Shown here: positions 1 to 7,749 of the stretch, one piece after another | Layout of the letters: the number at the start of each line of letters is the position of its first letter | Position numbering within the stretch: the first letter of the stretch is position 1 | Origin: Clostridiales bacterium | Lineage (GTDB): Bacteria > Bacillota > DSM-16504 > Desulfitibacterales > JAICDB01 | Length of the DNA stretch: 64,000 bases | NCBI GenBank assembly: GCA_020063565.1 | Contig: JAICDB010000004.1 | Coordinates: 124,001 to 188,000 of the forward strand | Reading direction: 5' to 3' | Translations under genes and position numbers: made by a program | Notes under the pieces: generated by a model | What the model saw: the letters and a program-made list of their open reading frames with translations, nothing else | What the model was told of the DNA's origin: nothing | Database searches by the model: none

Positions 1-22
1 GAACTAAGGGAGGTGACCGGAA

Positions 23-862
23 TTGGCACAGGAAATGTTGAAAGCGTCAGCTAATCCGCTTTTACCTGTAGTTTGCAAGGTTACTAAAATTGTAGATGAA
101 ACCCCTGATGTAAAAACATTTCATGTAACATCTGAAAATGGCAAGCCTTTTACTCCCATGCCTGGACAATTGGGAATGGTTTCTCTGGTTGATGTAGGGG
201 AAGCAATGTTTTCTGTTACTTCCCAGGGAGAAGATCACCTTGAATTTGCAATCAAAAGAGTTGGTATGCTTACAGATGCGTTGCATGAAATGGAACCGGG
301 TCAGGAAATTGCCGTAAGGGGACCTTATGGAAATGGTTTTCCTATAGATATGTGTAAAGGTAAAGACCTCTTATTTATCGGGGGTGGAATAGGACTTGCT
401 CCCTTACGTTCCTTAATTAACTATTGTTTTGAAAATAGAAATGACTTTGGACATATTCAGATAATTTACGGTTCAAGGTCACCGGCTGATTTATGTTTCA
501 AAGACGATATATTTAATAACTGGCCAAAGCAAGAAAATACCAGGGTTGATATAACTGTTGATAAGGGTGATGAGAATTGGACCGGTAATGAAGGATTTGT
601 ACCGCAAATTTTAGAAGAGGTTAATCCTTCACCGGAAGGAAAAGTTGCTGTAGTCTGTGGTCCGCCAATAATGATCAAATTTGTTTTACAATCCCTTGCC
701 AAAATGAATTTTACAGATGACCAGATTGTGACAACCTTGGAAATGAGGATGAAATGCGGTATAGGAAAATGTGGAAGGTGTAATATCGGTAGTTGTTACG
801 TTTGTCTTGACGGGCCTGTTTTTACTTTGAAACAGCTAAATAATATGCCAAATGAGTATTAA
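23..862 (+). CDS. FAD/NAD(P)-binding electron-transfer subunit (AsrB/sulfhydrogenase-gamma type)
   Basis: This 279-residue protein has the ferredoxin-reductase fold used to pass electrons between NAD(P)H and iron-sulfur partners. Residues about 15-105 form the FAD barrel. The NAD(P) site is marked by LLFIGGGIGLAPLRS and later VAVVCGPP. The C-terminus has the cysteine cluster KCGIGKCGRC...CYVC, which in DHOD-PyrK, AsrB and hydrogenase gamma subunits binds a [2Fe-2S] centre. The start is TTG behind AAGGGAGGTG. Because that ribosome site is the first thing in the window, the gene is probably the last of an operon whose partner (an iron-sulfur or hydrogenase/Hdr-like subunit) lies upstream and unseen. 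The exact partner and physiological reaction cannot be told from this gene alone. Confidence 0.8.
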   Translation: MAQEMLKASANPLLPVVCKVTKIVDETPDVKTFHVTSENGKPFTPMPGQLGMVSLVDVGEAMFSVTSQGEDHLEFAIKRVGMLTDALHEMEPGQEIAVRGPYGNGFPIDMCKGKDLLFIGGGIGLAPLRSLINYCFENRNDFGHIQIIYGSRSPADLCFKDDIFNNWPKQENTRVDITVDKGDENWTGNEGFVPQILEEVNPSPEGKVAVVCGPPIMIKFVLQSLAKMNFTDDQIVTTLEMRMKCGIGKCGRCNIGSCYVCLDGPVFTLKQLNNMPNEY

Positions 863-867
863 TTTTT

Positions 868-892
868 AAGCCCCGGAGAATTTTCGGGGCTT
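868..892 (+). terminator. Hairpin terminator after the FAD/NAD subunit gene
   Basis: AAGCCCCG and CGGGGCTT form a perfect 8-bp stem five bases after the stop codon. The following tract (AATTAAAT) is poor in T, so termination may be incomplete. Confidence 0.6.
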
Positions 893-984
893 AATTAAAT
901 ACATAGCATCGGATATAAAAATGAAAATTTCATAAAATATTAAAGCTATCACAATATCTATTGTTAAAAAGCGGGTGAAATATA

Positions 985-1992
985 ATGTTTGAGTTAATCA
1001 TATTGATTGTTAGTTTAGGCATAATACTTTTAGGTGCAGAAATTTTTACGAATGGGGTTGAGTGGCTGGGTAAAAAATTACGTCTTTCCGAGGGTGCAGT
1101 AGGAAGCATCCTTGCAGCGGTGGGAACGGCCCTGCCTGAAACGATGATACCTGTTATTGCTATTCTTTTTGGAGAAGGTGAGGCAGGACATGACATAGGA
1201 ATAGGCGCTATTCTAGGTGCTCCCTTTATGCTGAGTACACTGGCATTTTTCATTACAGGTGTTGCGGTTATTATTTTTAAGAAGCAACATCATAACTATC
1301 CTAACCTCAATGTTGATCCGCAGGTTATAAAAAGAGATCTTGGCTTTTTCATTTTAGTATATACAATTGCTATACTGGCAGCATTTTTCAGTGTCCATAC
1401 ATATAAAATAATGATAGCGCTTGGACTTGTAATTGCATATGGCATATACGTATTCTTTACTTTAGTCAATGGTCAAACTTTAGGAGAAGAGCATCATATT
1501 AACCCCCTGTTTTTCGATAGAAAAAATATCCATAACCCCAGACTAAACAGGGTAATATTACAAACATTATTTGCACTTGCCGTTATAATTGCTGGCGCTA
1601 AGATTTTTGTGAATGATATAGAGCAATTATCAGTATTACTGGGGATACCGAGTTTTGTTTTAGCCTTAATAATTGCACCTATCGCAACTGAACTTCCGGA
1701 AAAATTTAACAGCATAATTTGGGTTTCTAAGGGAAAAGATACATTAGCATTGGGAAACATTACAGGCGCTATGGTTTTTCAAAGTTCATTAATACCGGCT
1801 TTAGGAATAGCGCTTACCCCCTGGATGCTTGACTTTAAAGCAATAATAAGCGCAGTGCTTGCACTTCTATCTGCAACAATAATCTATTTACAACTCCTCC
1901 TGCGCAATAGGATGACTCCTTTTGCCCTGCTCTTTGGAGGGGCTATTTATGGTATCTTTGTATTGCTGGTTATAATAGGAGTAATCCGCTAA
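985..1992 (+). CDS. CaCA-family sodium/calcium exchanger-like membrane protein
   Basis: This is a 335-residue polytopic membrane protein with about ten hydrophobic segments. Two alpha-repeat motifs typical of the Ca2+:cation antiporter family are visible: GSILAAVGTALPETM near residue 40 and IIAPIATELPEKFNS near residue 230, each with the acidic residue used for cation coordination. The family exchanges Na+ or H+ for Ca2+. The ion used here cannot be read from sequence. The ATG start has a modest GCGGGTG site. It stands between the terminator of the preceding unit and ridA, and it may be co-transcribed with ridA (33-base gap). Confidence 0.83.
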   Translation: MFELIILIVSLGIILLGAEIFTNGVEWLGKKLRLSEGAVGSILAAVGTALPETMIPVIAILFGEGEAGHDIGIGAILGAPFMLSTLAFFITGVAVIIFKKQHHNYPNLNVDPQVIKRDLGFFILVYTIAILAAFFSVHTYKIMIALGLVIAYGIYVFFTLVNGQTLGEEHHINPLFFDRKNIHNPRLNRVILQTLFALAVIIAGAKIFVNDIEQLSVLLGIPSFVLALIIAPIATELPEKFNSIIWVSKGKDTLALGNITGAMVFQSSLIPALGIALTPWMLDFKAIISAVLALLSATIIYLQLLLRNRMTPFALLFGGAIYGIFVLLVIIGVIR

Positions 1993-2025
1993 AAATTTAA
2001 AAATATAGAAAGGTGGAATGTAACT

Positions 2026-2487
2026 TTGAGTTATGAACAAAAAATTAAAGAGTTGGGGTTACAGATTCCGGAACCACCGGAACCTGTTGCTGCATATGTT
2101 CCTGCTGTTAAAGTTGGAGACTTTATCTATACTTCAGGGCAAATTCCTTTTGTAAATGGAAAACTAAAATTTAAAGGTAAGGTAGGAGAAGACCTTACGG
2201 AACAAGAGGGATATGAAGCCGCAAAGGTTTGTGCGCTTAATTGTCTCAGTGTTATTAAGGGACAAGTAGGTACTTTGGATAATATAGAGAGGATAGTTAA
2301 GGTTACAGGCTATGTAAATAGTGGACAGGGTTTTCAAATGCAACCTCAGGTAATTAACGGGGCTTCTGAGTTACTGGGAGAAATATTTGGAGAAAATGGG
2401 CAGCATGCAAGGGCTGCTGTTGGAGTAAGTGAGCTTCCTATCGATGCTCCTGTTGAGATAGAGATGATAGTAAAAATTAAATCATAG
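2026..2487 (+). CDS. ridA: RidA family protein (imine/enamine deaminase)
   Basis: This 153-residue protein is of the YjgF/YER057c/UK114 family. These proteins form trimers that hydrolyse reactive imine/enamine intermediates released by PLP enzymes. The YTSGQIPF segment near residue 45 and the C-terminal VEIEMIVKIK strand fit the family fold. The version of about 150 residues with an N-terminal extension is the longer RidA subgroup, so the catalytic arginine seen in classic RidA should be checked before assuming deaminase activity. The start is TTG behind AAAGGTGG. Confidence 0.85.
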   Translation: MSYEQKIKELGLQIPEPPEPVAAYVPAVKVGDFIYTSGQIPFVNGKLKFKGKVGEDLTEQEGYEAAKVCALNCLSVIKGQVGTLDNIERIVKVTGYVNSGQGFQMQPQVINGASELLGEIFGENGQHARAAVGVSELPIDAPVEIEMIVKIKS

Positions 2488-2510
2488 GAGAATTTATAAA
2501 TATCCCTGCA

Positions 2511-2539
2511 TTGACAATAGTGCTGCCATATAGTATACT
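2511..2539 (+). promoter_or_regulatory. Sigma-A promoter of perR
   Basis: TTGACA (2511-2516), a 17-bp spacer and TATACT (2534-2539) make a near-consensus housekeeping promoter directly upstream of the Fur-family gene. Confidence 0.85.
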
Positions 2540-2544
2540 GAAAG

Positions 2545-2559
2545 TAGTAATAATTACTA
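2545..2559 (+). promoter_or_regulatory. Per/Fur-type operator at the perR start site
   Basis: TAGTAATAATTACTA is a perfect 7-1-7 inverted repeat. It has the same layout as the Bacillus Per box (TTATAATnATTATAA). It begins six bases after the -10 element, so it covers the predicted transcription start, where a bound repressor would block initiation. Autoregulation is inferred. Confidence 0.75.
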
Positions 2560-2573
2560 ATAGGTGAATTTTT

Positions 2574-2969
2574 ATGACTAAAAAGAACACCCGGATGACT
2601 AAACAAAAAAGGATAATACTTCAAATATTAAAAAATACAGATTCTCATCCTACAGCTGACTATATTTATCAGGAAGCTAGAAAGGTTTTACCTGATATTA
2701 GCCTGGGTACTGTCTACAGAAATTTGCGTGTTTTACGGGAGCAGGGAGAAATACTGGAACTAAGTTATGGTAGTACTTTTAGTCGCTATGATGGTAATCC
2801 TTCAAATCATTACCATTTTGTTTGTACAAAATGTGGGAAAGTACAGGATGTTGATATTGTCTTAAAAACCAAACTTGAAGAGGAAGTACGGGAAAAGATG
2901 GGTGTTGATGTTGAGGGGCACCGTCTCGAATTTTACGGAGTGTGTAATGATTGTAAAGTCAAAAATTAA
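2574..2969 (+). CDS. perR: Fur-family peroxide-sensing repressor (PerR type)
   Basis: This 131-residue winged-helix regulator has LGTVYRNLRVLREQGEI as its recognition helix region. The regulatory metal site contains SRYDGNP...HYHFVC. The aspartate after Tyr sits where B. subtilis PerR has Asp85, whereas Fur has glutamate, so I call PerR rather than Fur or Zur. The structural zinc site uses CTKC and the C-terminal CNDC pair. PerR represses peroxide-defence genes with Fe2+ or Mn2+ and is inactivated by metal-catalysed oxidation. The start is ATG behind TAGGTGA. A strong promoter and palindromic operator lie just upstream. RidA lies before it, but the promoter suggests an independent unit. Confidence 0.85.
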   Translation: MTKKNTRMTKQKRIILQILKNTDSHPTADYIYQEARKVLPDISLGTVYRNLRVLREQGEILELSYGSTFSRYDGNPSNHYHFVCTKCGKVQDVDIVLKTKLEEEVREKMGVDVEGHRLEFYGVCNDCKVKN

Positions 2970-3049
2970 GTTGTAACTTAGACTGCTATTGGAACTATTT
3001 AATTACCCGTAAAGTAAAGGAAATACTTAATTTAAGTTGGATAAAATCT

Positions 3050-3106
3050 CTTACTGCTGGAAATTCTAATAGAGAGCGTTTTCTCAATAAATAAGAATGC
3101 AGTAAG
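3050..3106 (+). promoter_or_regulatory. Long hairpin in the leader of the small zinc-ribbon ORF
   Basis: CTTACTGC (3050-3057) and ATTCT (3063-3067) pair with AGAAT (3094-3098) and GCAGTAAG (3099-3106). An inner hairpin GAGA-gcgttt-TCTC lies between them. The 3' arm abuts the ribosome site GGGTGG of the following ORF, so folding could set its translation. No known riboswitch class is recognised. Confidence 0.55.
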
Positions 3107-3117
3107 GGTGGTTCGGG

Positions 3118-3270
3118 ATGGAAAATGTTATTGAAATTTCAACTTGCCAAAGATGTGGCAAGCCATATCGTAAAAAAAAATTGCATAAAGTACAGGAATT
3201 TTGGTCAACAAGATCACTATGTAAAGATTGTTATATAAAATTTCAAAGATCCCAATGGGGATACTGGTAA
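3118..3270 (+). CDS. 50-residue zinc-ribbon protein of unknown function
   Basis: This short ORF is absent from the supplied track. It encodes a 50-residue basic protein starting MENVIEISTCQRCGK and ending QRSQWGYW. Two CxxC pairs (CQRC near residue 10, CKDC near 35) spaced about 25 residues apart are typical of a small zinc ribbon. It starts with ATG after AAGGGTGG and is followed at once by a strong intrinsic terminator that overlaps its stop. A long hairpin precedes it. The combination of ribosome site, Cys pairs, terminator and leader argues that it is a real gene. I do not recognise the family. Confidence 0.6.
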   Translation: MENVIEISTCQRCGKPYRKKKLHKVQEFWSTRSLCKDCYIKFQRSQWGYW

Positions 3271-3303
3271 AGCTTCCTTGTCTACTAAGGAAGCTTTATT
3301 TTT
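3269..3303 (+). terminator. Intrinsic terminator after the zinc-ribbon ORF
   Basis: AAAGCTTCCTT and AAGGAAGCTTT form an 11-bp perfect stem with a 7-base loop, followed by ATTTTTAT. It overlaps the stop codon of the 50-residue ORF and faces the convergent hydA end. Confidence 0.88.
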
Positions 3304-3305
3304 AT

Positions 3306-5141
3306 CTAATTTATTTCATTATACCCCTTGTACAGCGGCTCTTGTTCTAAATATGGATGTTGTCCCCTTGGGATATAAGAAGTATGCAAATATTTTTTAG
3401 ATATGGCCGAAAGAGGTTCTCCCAAAAACTCCTCATAGATTTGTTTTATTCTAGGGTTTTCATGGGAACGCCTTATTTTTTTACCCCTTTCAATATTGAA
3501 TAAGGCATCTGCACGATTATGTCGGTAATCTAATGAAATATACTTATGGTCTCTGCTGCCTAAAATAGGTTGACCACCCCCGCCTACACAACCACCGGGG
3601 CAGGCCATCACTTCCATATAATCAATTTTTTGCTCACCATTTTTAAATCTTTCTAAAGCTTTTTTAGCGTTTCCTGTACCATGGGCAATTGCTATCCTAA
3701 GTGTTTTATCCGCTAATGTTACTTTACCAAATTTCAAACCACTTTCCACATGATTATCTTCATAACCTGGAACAGGCATTTCTTCTCCTGTCAGTAATTT
3801 ATGGGCAGTACGGAGTACAGCTTCAAAAAGCCCGCCAGTAGCGCCGAAGATCATTCCTGCTCCACTATATTGATCAAAAGGTTCATCGTATTCTTCGTCC
3901 GGTAAATTGGGAAAATCAAGTCCTACCTCTCTAATCATACGGGATAATTCCCTTGTCGTTAAGATATAATCAACATTCCTATAACCATCTGATTCCATTT
4001 CAGGGCGGGCTGCTTCATATTTTTTAGCTGTACAGGGCATAATTCCCACATTTACGATTTTTCCCGGGTCGATTCCGTATTTTTTGGCATACCATGTTTT
4101 GGATAAAGCACCGCACATTTCGTGTGGTGATTTTGTGGTTGATAAATGAGGCAAAAATTCAGGGTAAAAATGTTCGGCAAATTTTACCCAGCCCGGGCAG
4201 CAGGATGAAAGTAATGGTAATTTTTCAGGAAAATGTAATAACCTTTCAATTAATTCACTTGTTTCTTCCATAATAGTTAAATCAGCAGTTACATCGGTAG
4301 CAAATACTCTATCAAAACCTATTCTTTTGAGGGCTGCGACAAGCTTACCGGCTACAAAAGAACCTATGGGCATGCCGAATGGTTCCCCCATTGTTACTTG
4401 TATGGAAGGAGCTGTTTGTACAACTACATGCTTATCCGGGTCGGAGATTGCATTCCATACCTCCTGGATATGCTCTTTTTCTGTTAATGAGGCGGTGGGA
4501 CAGGCTATTACACATTGTCCGCACGTAATACAGGTAACCTCGTTTAAATCCTTTTTAAAGGCTGGTGAAATAAGAGTATTTAAACCTCGGTTAAGAGGTG
4601 AATATACATAGCACTCTTGAATTTTATTACAAATCGCCATACAGCGCCTGCAATTAATGCACTTGTTATAATCCCTTTCAATAGCCGGATTATTGTCATA
4701 AAACATGTCATCCTTTCTTTCTCCCGTAAAAGGAATATTTCTGATCCCTAAATTATCAGCTACATTTTGCAGTTCGCAATTTAAGTTCCTTTTACAAGTA
4801 GTACATTCCCTGTGATGTTCGGACAATAGTAATTTTACAGCTGTTTTTCTTGCCCTGCGAACCCTTGCCGTATTGGTTCTGATATTTAATCCTTCTCTCA
4901 CCGGATAGACACAAGCTGCTTGAAGGGTACGAGAACCTTCTATTTCAACGACACAAACTCTACAAGTACCAACCTCATTGATATCCTTTAAATAACAAAG
5001 ATTGGGTATTTCAATATTTACCATTTGTGCAGCTTCTAAGACACATATACCTTTGGGAACCTTATAATCCCTTCCATCTATAGTTATAGTAATCTTTTCT
5101 TCAACAATTTTATGTTCTTCCTGCTCTCTAATGTTTTCCAA
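3306..5141 (-). CDS. hydA: NADH/ferredoxin-linked [FeFe]-hydrogenase catalytic subunit HydA
   Basis: This is the 611-residue catalytic subunit of a trimeric [FeFe]-hydrogenase. From the N-terminus it has a [2Fe-2S] domain (Cys 49, 60, 63, 77), a His-Cys3 [4Fe-4S] segment (HHRECTTC...C, about 110-122), two ferredoxin clusters (CINCRRC near 161 and CITCGQC near 204), and the H-cluster domain. The three H-cluster signatures are present: SSCCPGW (about 312), MPCTAKKYE and MACPGGCVGGGGQP. All ligand cysteines look intact. The start is TTG behind AGGTGGTG, 15 bases after hydB. With HydB and HydC the complex resembles the electron-bifurcating HydABC hydrogenases, which couple NADH and reduced ferredoxin to H2. 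Bifurcation is inferred from subunit makeup, not proven. Confidence 0.93.
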   Translation of the reverse strand: MENIREQEEHKIVEEKITITIDGRDYKVPKGICVLEAAQMVNIEIPNLCYLKDINEVGTCRVCVVEIEGSRTLQAACVYPVREGLNIRTNTARVRRARKTAVKLLLSEHHRECTTCKRNLNCELQNVADNLGIRNIPFTGERKDDMFYDNNPAIERDYNKCINCRRCMAICNKIQECYVYSPLNRGLNTLISPAFKKDLNEVTCITCGQCVIACPTASLTEKEHIQEVWNAISDPDKHVVVQTAPSIQVTMGEPFGMPIGSFVAGKLVAALKRIGFDRVFATDVTADLTIMEETSELIERLLHFPEKLPLLSSCCPGWVKFAEHFYPEFLPHLSTTKSPHEMCGALSKTWYAKKYGIDPGKIVNVGIMPCTAKKYEAARPEMESDGYRNVDYILTTRELSRMIREVGLDFPNLPDEEYDEPFDQYSGAGMIFGATGGLFEAVLRTAHKLLTGEEMPVPGYEDNHVESGLKFGKVTLADKTLRIAIAHGTGNAKKALERFKNGEQKIDYMEVMACPGGCVGGGGQPILGSRDHKYISLDYRHNRADALFNIERGKKIRRSHENPRIKQIYEEFLGEPLSAISKKYLHTSYIPRGQHPYLEQEPLYKGYNEIN

Positions 5142-5156
5142 GATTTTTCACCACCT

Positions 5157-7055
5157 TTATCTCTTATAAATTGCATCTACCGGGCATTTGGGAATGCAAG
5201 CGCCACATTTAATGCAAACGTCTTGATGAATATGGAAAGGAGGTTTTTTATTTTCACCTGTAATTGCATTTACGGGACACACGCGTGCACAGATTCCACA
5301 TGCAACGCATTTTTCATCAGAAATAACTACTTGCAGTAATCCGTTACAAACACCGGCGGGGCACCTTTTTTCCTTAATATGGGCAATGTATTCGTCGCGA
5401 AAATATTTCAATGTACTTAAAATCGGGTTAGGTGCGGTTTGACCCAAGCCGCATAATGATGCATCCTTGATATCGTGACATAGTTTTTCCAAAGTTTCTA
5501 AATCTTCCATTTCGCCATTACCGTTGCTAATGTTTTTTAAGATTTCCAAGAGACGTTTTGTACCTACTCTGCAAGGAGTACATTTACCGCATGATTCATC
5601 CTGGGCAAAATCCAAATAAAAACGACAGATATCTATCATGCAGTCTGACTGGTCCATTACAATCATGCCACCTGACCCCATCATTGAACCAATATCTGTT
5701 AGAGATTTAAAATCTATTTCTGTATCTATTAGATCAGCTGGAATACATCCTCCCGATGGCCCTCCAGTTTGAATTGCTTTTAATTCATTTCCATCACTAA
5801 TACCCCCGCCGATTTCGTAGATGATCGTTCTTAATGTAGTGCCCATCGGTACTTCAATCAATCCCGTATTAGTAATTTGTCCGGCCAGAGCAAATACTTT
5901 GGTACCTTTGCTGTCGTCGGTACCTATACTGGAATACCATTCCGGTCCTTTGCGCAATATAATGGGGATATTGGCAAAGGTTTCAACATTATTATTAAGA
6001 GTAGGTTGTTCCCAAAGTCCTGCTTCTGCCGGGTACGGCGGTCGCGGGTTTGGTTCACCTCTAAATCCCATAACAGATTTAATAAGCGCCGTCTCTTCCC
6101 CGCAGACAAAGGCACCTGCACCAAGTCTTATATCAAGATCAAAGTTGAATGCTGAATCTAAAATATTATTGCCTAATAGTCCTGCTTTTTTAGCTTGATC
6201 TATTGCAATTTCCAAACGTTCAACAGCAATAGGATATTCGGCTCTGACGTATATATAGCCTTGATGAGCGTTTATACAGTAACCTGCTATAATCATTGCC
6301 TCTATAACACTGTGAGGATCGCCTTCTAAAATGGACCGATCCATAAATGCTCCGGGGTCGCCCTCATCAGCGTTACAAAGCACGAATTTTTTGTCGCCTT
6401 CATAAGAAGCAGCTATTTCCCATTTTTTACCTGTTGGGAAGCCGCCGCCACCACGTCCCCGTAATCCAGATTTTTTGATTGTTTCAATTATATCTTTGGG
6501 CGCTATTTTTTTAGTTAAAATTTCAGCTAAGGCCTGATAGCCGTCCATGGCTATGTATTCGTTAATATCTTCAGGGTTGATGACCCCACAATTTCGAAGG
6601 GCTATACGGTTTTGACCGTGGAAAAAATCCACATCATTCATAGTTTTTTGAAGTTCATTTGTTTTTAAGGACTTATAGAGCAGTTTTTCAACTACCTGGC
6701 CTTTTTCAATATGCTGGTCAATAATTTCATCTACATTTTCAAGCTTTACTTTAGTATAAAAGGTCTTATCAGGATGAACTACTATGATAGGACCTAGTTT
6801 ACAAAAGCCAAAACATCCTGTTTTAAAAAATTTGACCTTGTCTGTTAGCTTTCTTTTTCGTGTTTCTTCTTCAAATTTTTTACGTACTTTATGGCTCTGT
6901 GAGGAAGTACAACCGGTACCGGCGCATATTAAAATGTGATATTTATTTATTTCCTTTTCAACGTTTGTATCCTTTATGCGTAAGCTAATTGTTTCATATG
7001 TTTTATCGCGTAATTGTTGTAAATCTTCCTTTGTTCTTAAAGGTTGCAAATTCAA
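5157..7055 (-). CDS. hydB: Hydrogenase HydB, NuoF-like flavin/NADH subunit
   Basis: This 632-residue protein has the layout typical of bifurcating hydrogenases. An N-terminal thioredoxin-like [2Fe-2S] domain carries CAGTGCTSS and KTGCFGFC. A NuoF-like core follows, with the FMN/NADH glycine motif GRGGGGFPTGKKW. The cluster motif SCGKCTPCRVG pairs with a later Cys in LCGLGQ. The C-terminus has two [4Fe-4S] motifs, CVACGICARVCP and CIKCGACIPKCP. It accepts or donates hydride at NAD(H) and connects to HydA and HydC. The start is TTG behind AGGAGGTG, 11 bases after hydC. The extra C-terminal ferredoxin domain separates it from complex I NuoF. Confidence 0.93.
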   Translation of the reverse strand: MNLQPLRTKEDLQQLRDKTYETISLRIKDTNVEKEINKYHILICAGTGCTSSQSHKVRKKFEEETRKRKLTDKVKFFKTGCFGFCKLGPIIVVHPDKTFYTKVKLENVDEIIDQHIEKGQVVEKLLYKSLKTNELQKTMNDVDFFHGQNRIALRNCGVINPEDINEYIAMDGYQALAEILTKKIAPKDIIETIKKSGLRGRGGGGFPTGKKWEIAASYEGDKKFVLCNADEGDPGAFMDRSILEGDPHSVIEAMIIAGYCINAHQGYIYVRAEYPIAVERLEIAIDQAKKAGLLGNNILDSAFNFDLDIRLGAGAFVCGEETALIKSVMGFRGEPNPRPPYPAEAGLWEQPTLNNNVETFANIPIILRKGPEWYSSIGTDDSKGTKVFALAGQITNTGLIEVPMGTTLRTIIYEIGGGISDGNELKAIQTGGPSGGCIPADLIDTEIDFKSLTDIGSMMGSGGMIVMDQSDCMIDICRFYLDFAQDESCGKCTPCRVGTKRLLEILKNISNGNGEMEDLETLEKLCHDIKDASLCGLGQTAPNPILSTLKYFRDEYIAHIKEKRCPAGVCNGLLQVVISDEKCVACGICARVCPVNAITGENKKPPFHIHQDVCIKCGACIPKCPVDAIYKR

Positions 7056-7066
7056 GATTTCACCTC

Positions 7067-7588
7067 CTATTCATTTTCATTTGTTACCTGAGCTTTTTTA
7101 TGGGTTTTAATATATTGATAAAGAATTGGAGGAATATCTGCAGGCGTAAGCCTTCCATAAACTTCATCATTAATGGTCATCACGGGCGCTAAGCCGCATG
7201 CACCGATACATCTGGTTGATTTAAGAGTAAATAATCTATCCATAGTAGTTTCCTCTTCTTCAATTTGCAGTTCATCCTTGACCGCATCAAGAATTTCCGG
7301 TGCGCCTTTTACATAGCAGGCAGTTCCCATACAGACGCCTATGACGTATTTTCCCTGTGGCTCTTCATTAAAAAGAGAGTAAAAAGTAACTACTCCATTA
7401 ACTGTAGAGATCGGAATATTGAGCTGCTCGGAAATGTAAGCCTGGACTTTTACTGGTAAGTAGCCGAATACTTCCTGAGATTTTTGAAGGATGCGGATAA
7501 GCATCCCTTCCTGGTTTTTATATCTTTCAATAATTTCATCTAATTTTCTAAAGTTTTCTTGTTCATTCTTTTCAATTCGAATTCCCAT
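7067..7588 (-). CDS. hydC: Hydrogenase HydC, NuoE-like [2Fe-2S] subunit
   Basis: This 173-residue NuoE-family subunit has the four-cysteine thioredoxin-like [2Fe-2S] site: CMGTACYVKGA (about residue 88) and STRCIGACGLAP (about 130). The N-terminal helical bundle is NuoE-like (LIRILQKSQEVFGYLP). It is the first gene of hydCBA on the minus strand, with an ATG start. The complex mediates electron flow with HydB. The leader of about 160 bases is shared with the divergent TPR gene. I could not identify a clear promoter or Rex-type operator for hydC. Confidence 0.92.
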   Translation of the reverse strand: MGIRIEKNEQENFRKLDEIIERYKNQEGMLIRILQKSQEVFGYLPVKVQAYISEQLNIPISTVNGVVTFYSLFNEEPQGKYVIGVCMGTACYVKGAPEILDAVKDELQIEEEETTMDRLFTLKSTRCIGACGLAPVMTINDEVYGRLTPADIPPILYQYIKTHKKAQVTNENE

Positions 7589-7681
7589 ATTTTCATCTCA
7601 CTTTTTAACTTAAAATAAATTATTATTATTATTTTTTTAAAGCTGATGTATTATTCGTTTCATTGAACCAGAATTTTAATA

Positions 7682-7711
7682 TTGACAAGCTTTTTAATGT
7701 GTAATAAGCTT
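7682..7711 (+). promoter_or_regulatory. Candidate promoter and overlapping inverted repeat between hydC and the TPR gene
   Basis: TTGACA at 7682-7687 is a perfect -35 for the plus-strand TPR gene, but the downstream -10 is poor (TAATAA at a short 14-bp spacer). Overlapping it is an inverted repeat, AAGCTTnTTA-n5-TAAnAAGCTT (7687-7711), placed like an operator. The divergent hydC promoter probably lies in the same 160-base gap. Confidence 0.4.
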
Positions 7712-7749
7712 TATACGTGGGTTTTGCTACATTGATAGGAGGCGATTAG

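Noticed and set aside
2970-3117. Possible T-box before the 50-residue ORF because of AGGGTGGTTCGGG
   Set aside because: There is no tRNA-binding T-box core, no specifier loop and no terminator/antiterminator pair in the leader. Only a long hairpin is supported.
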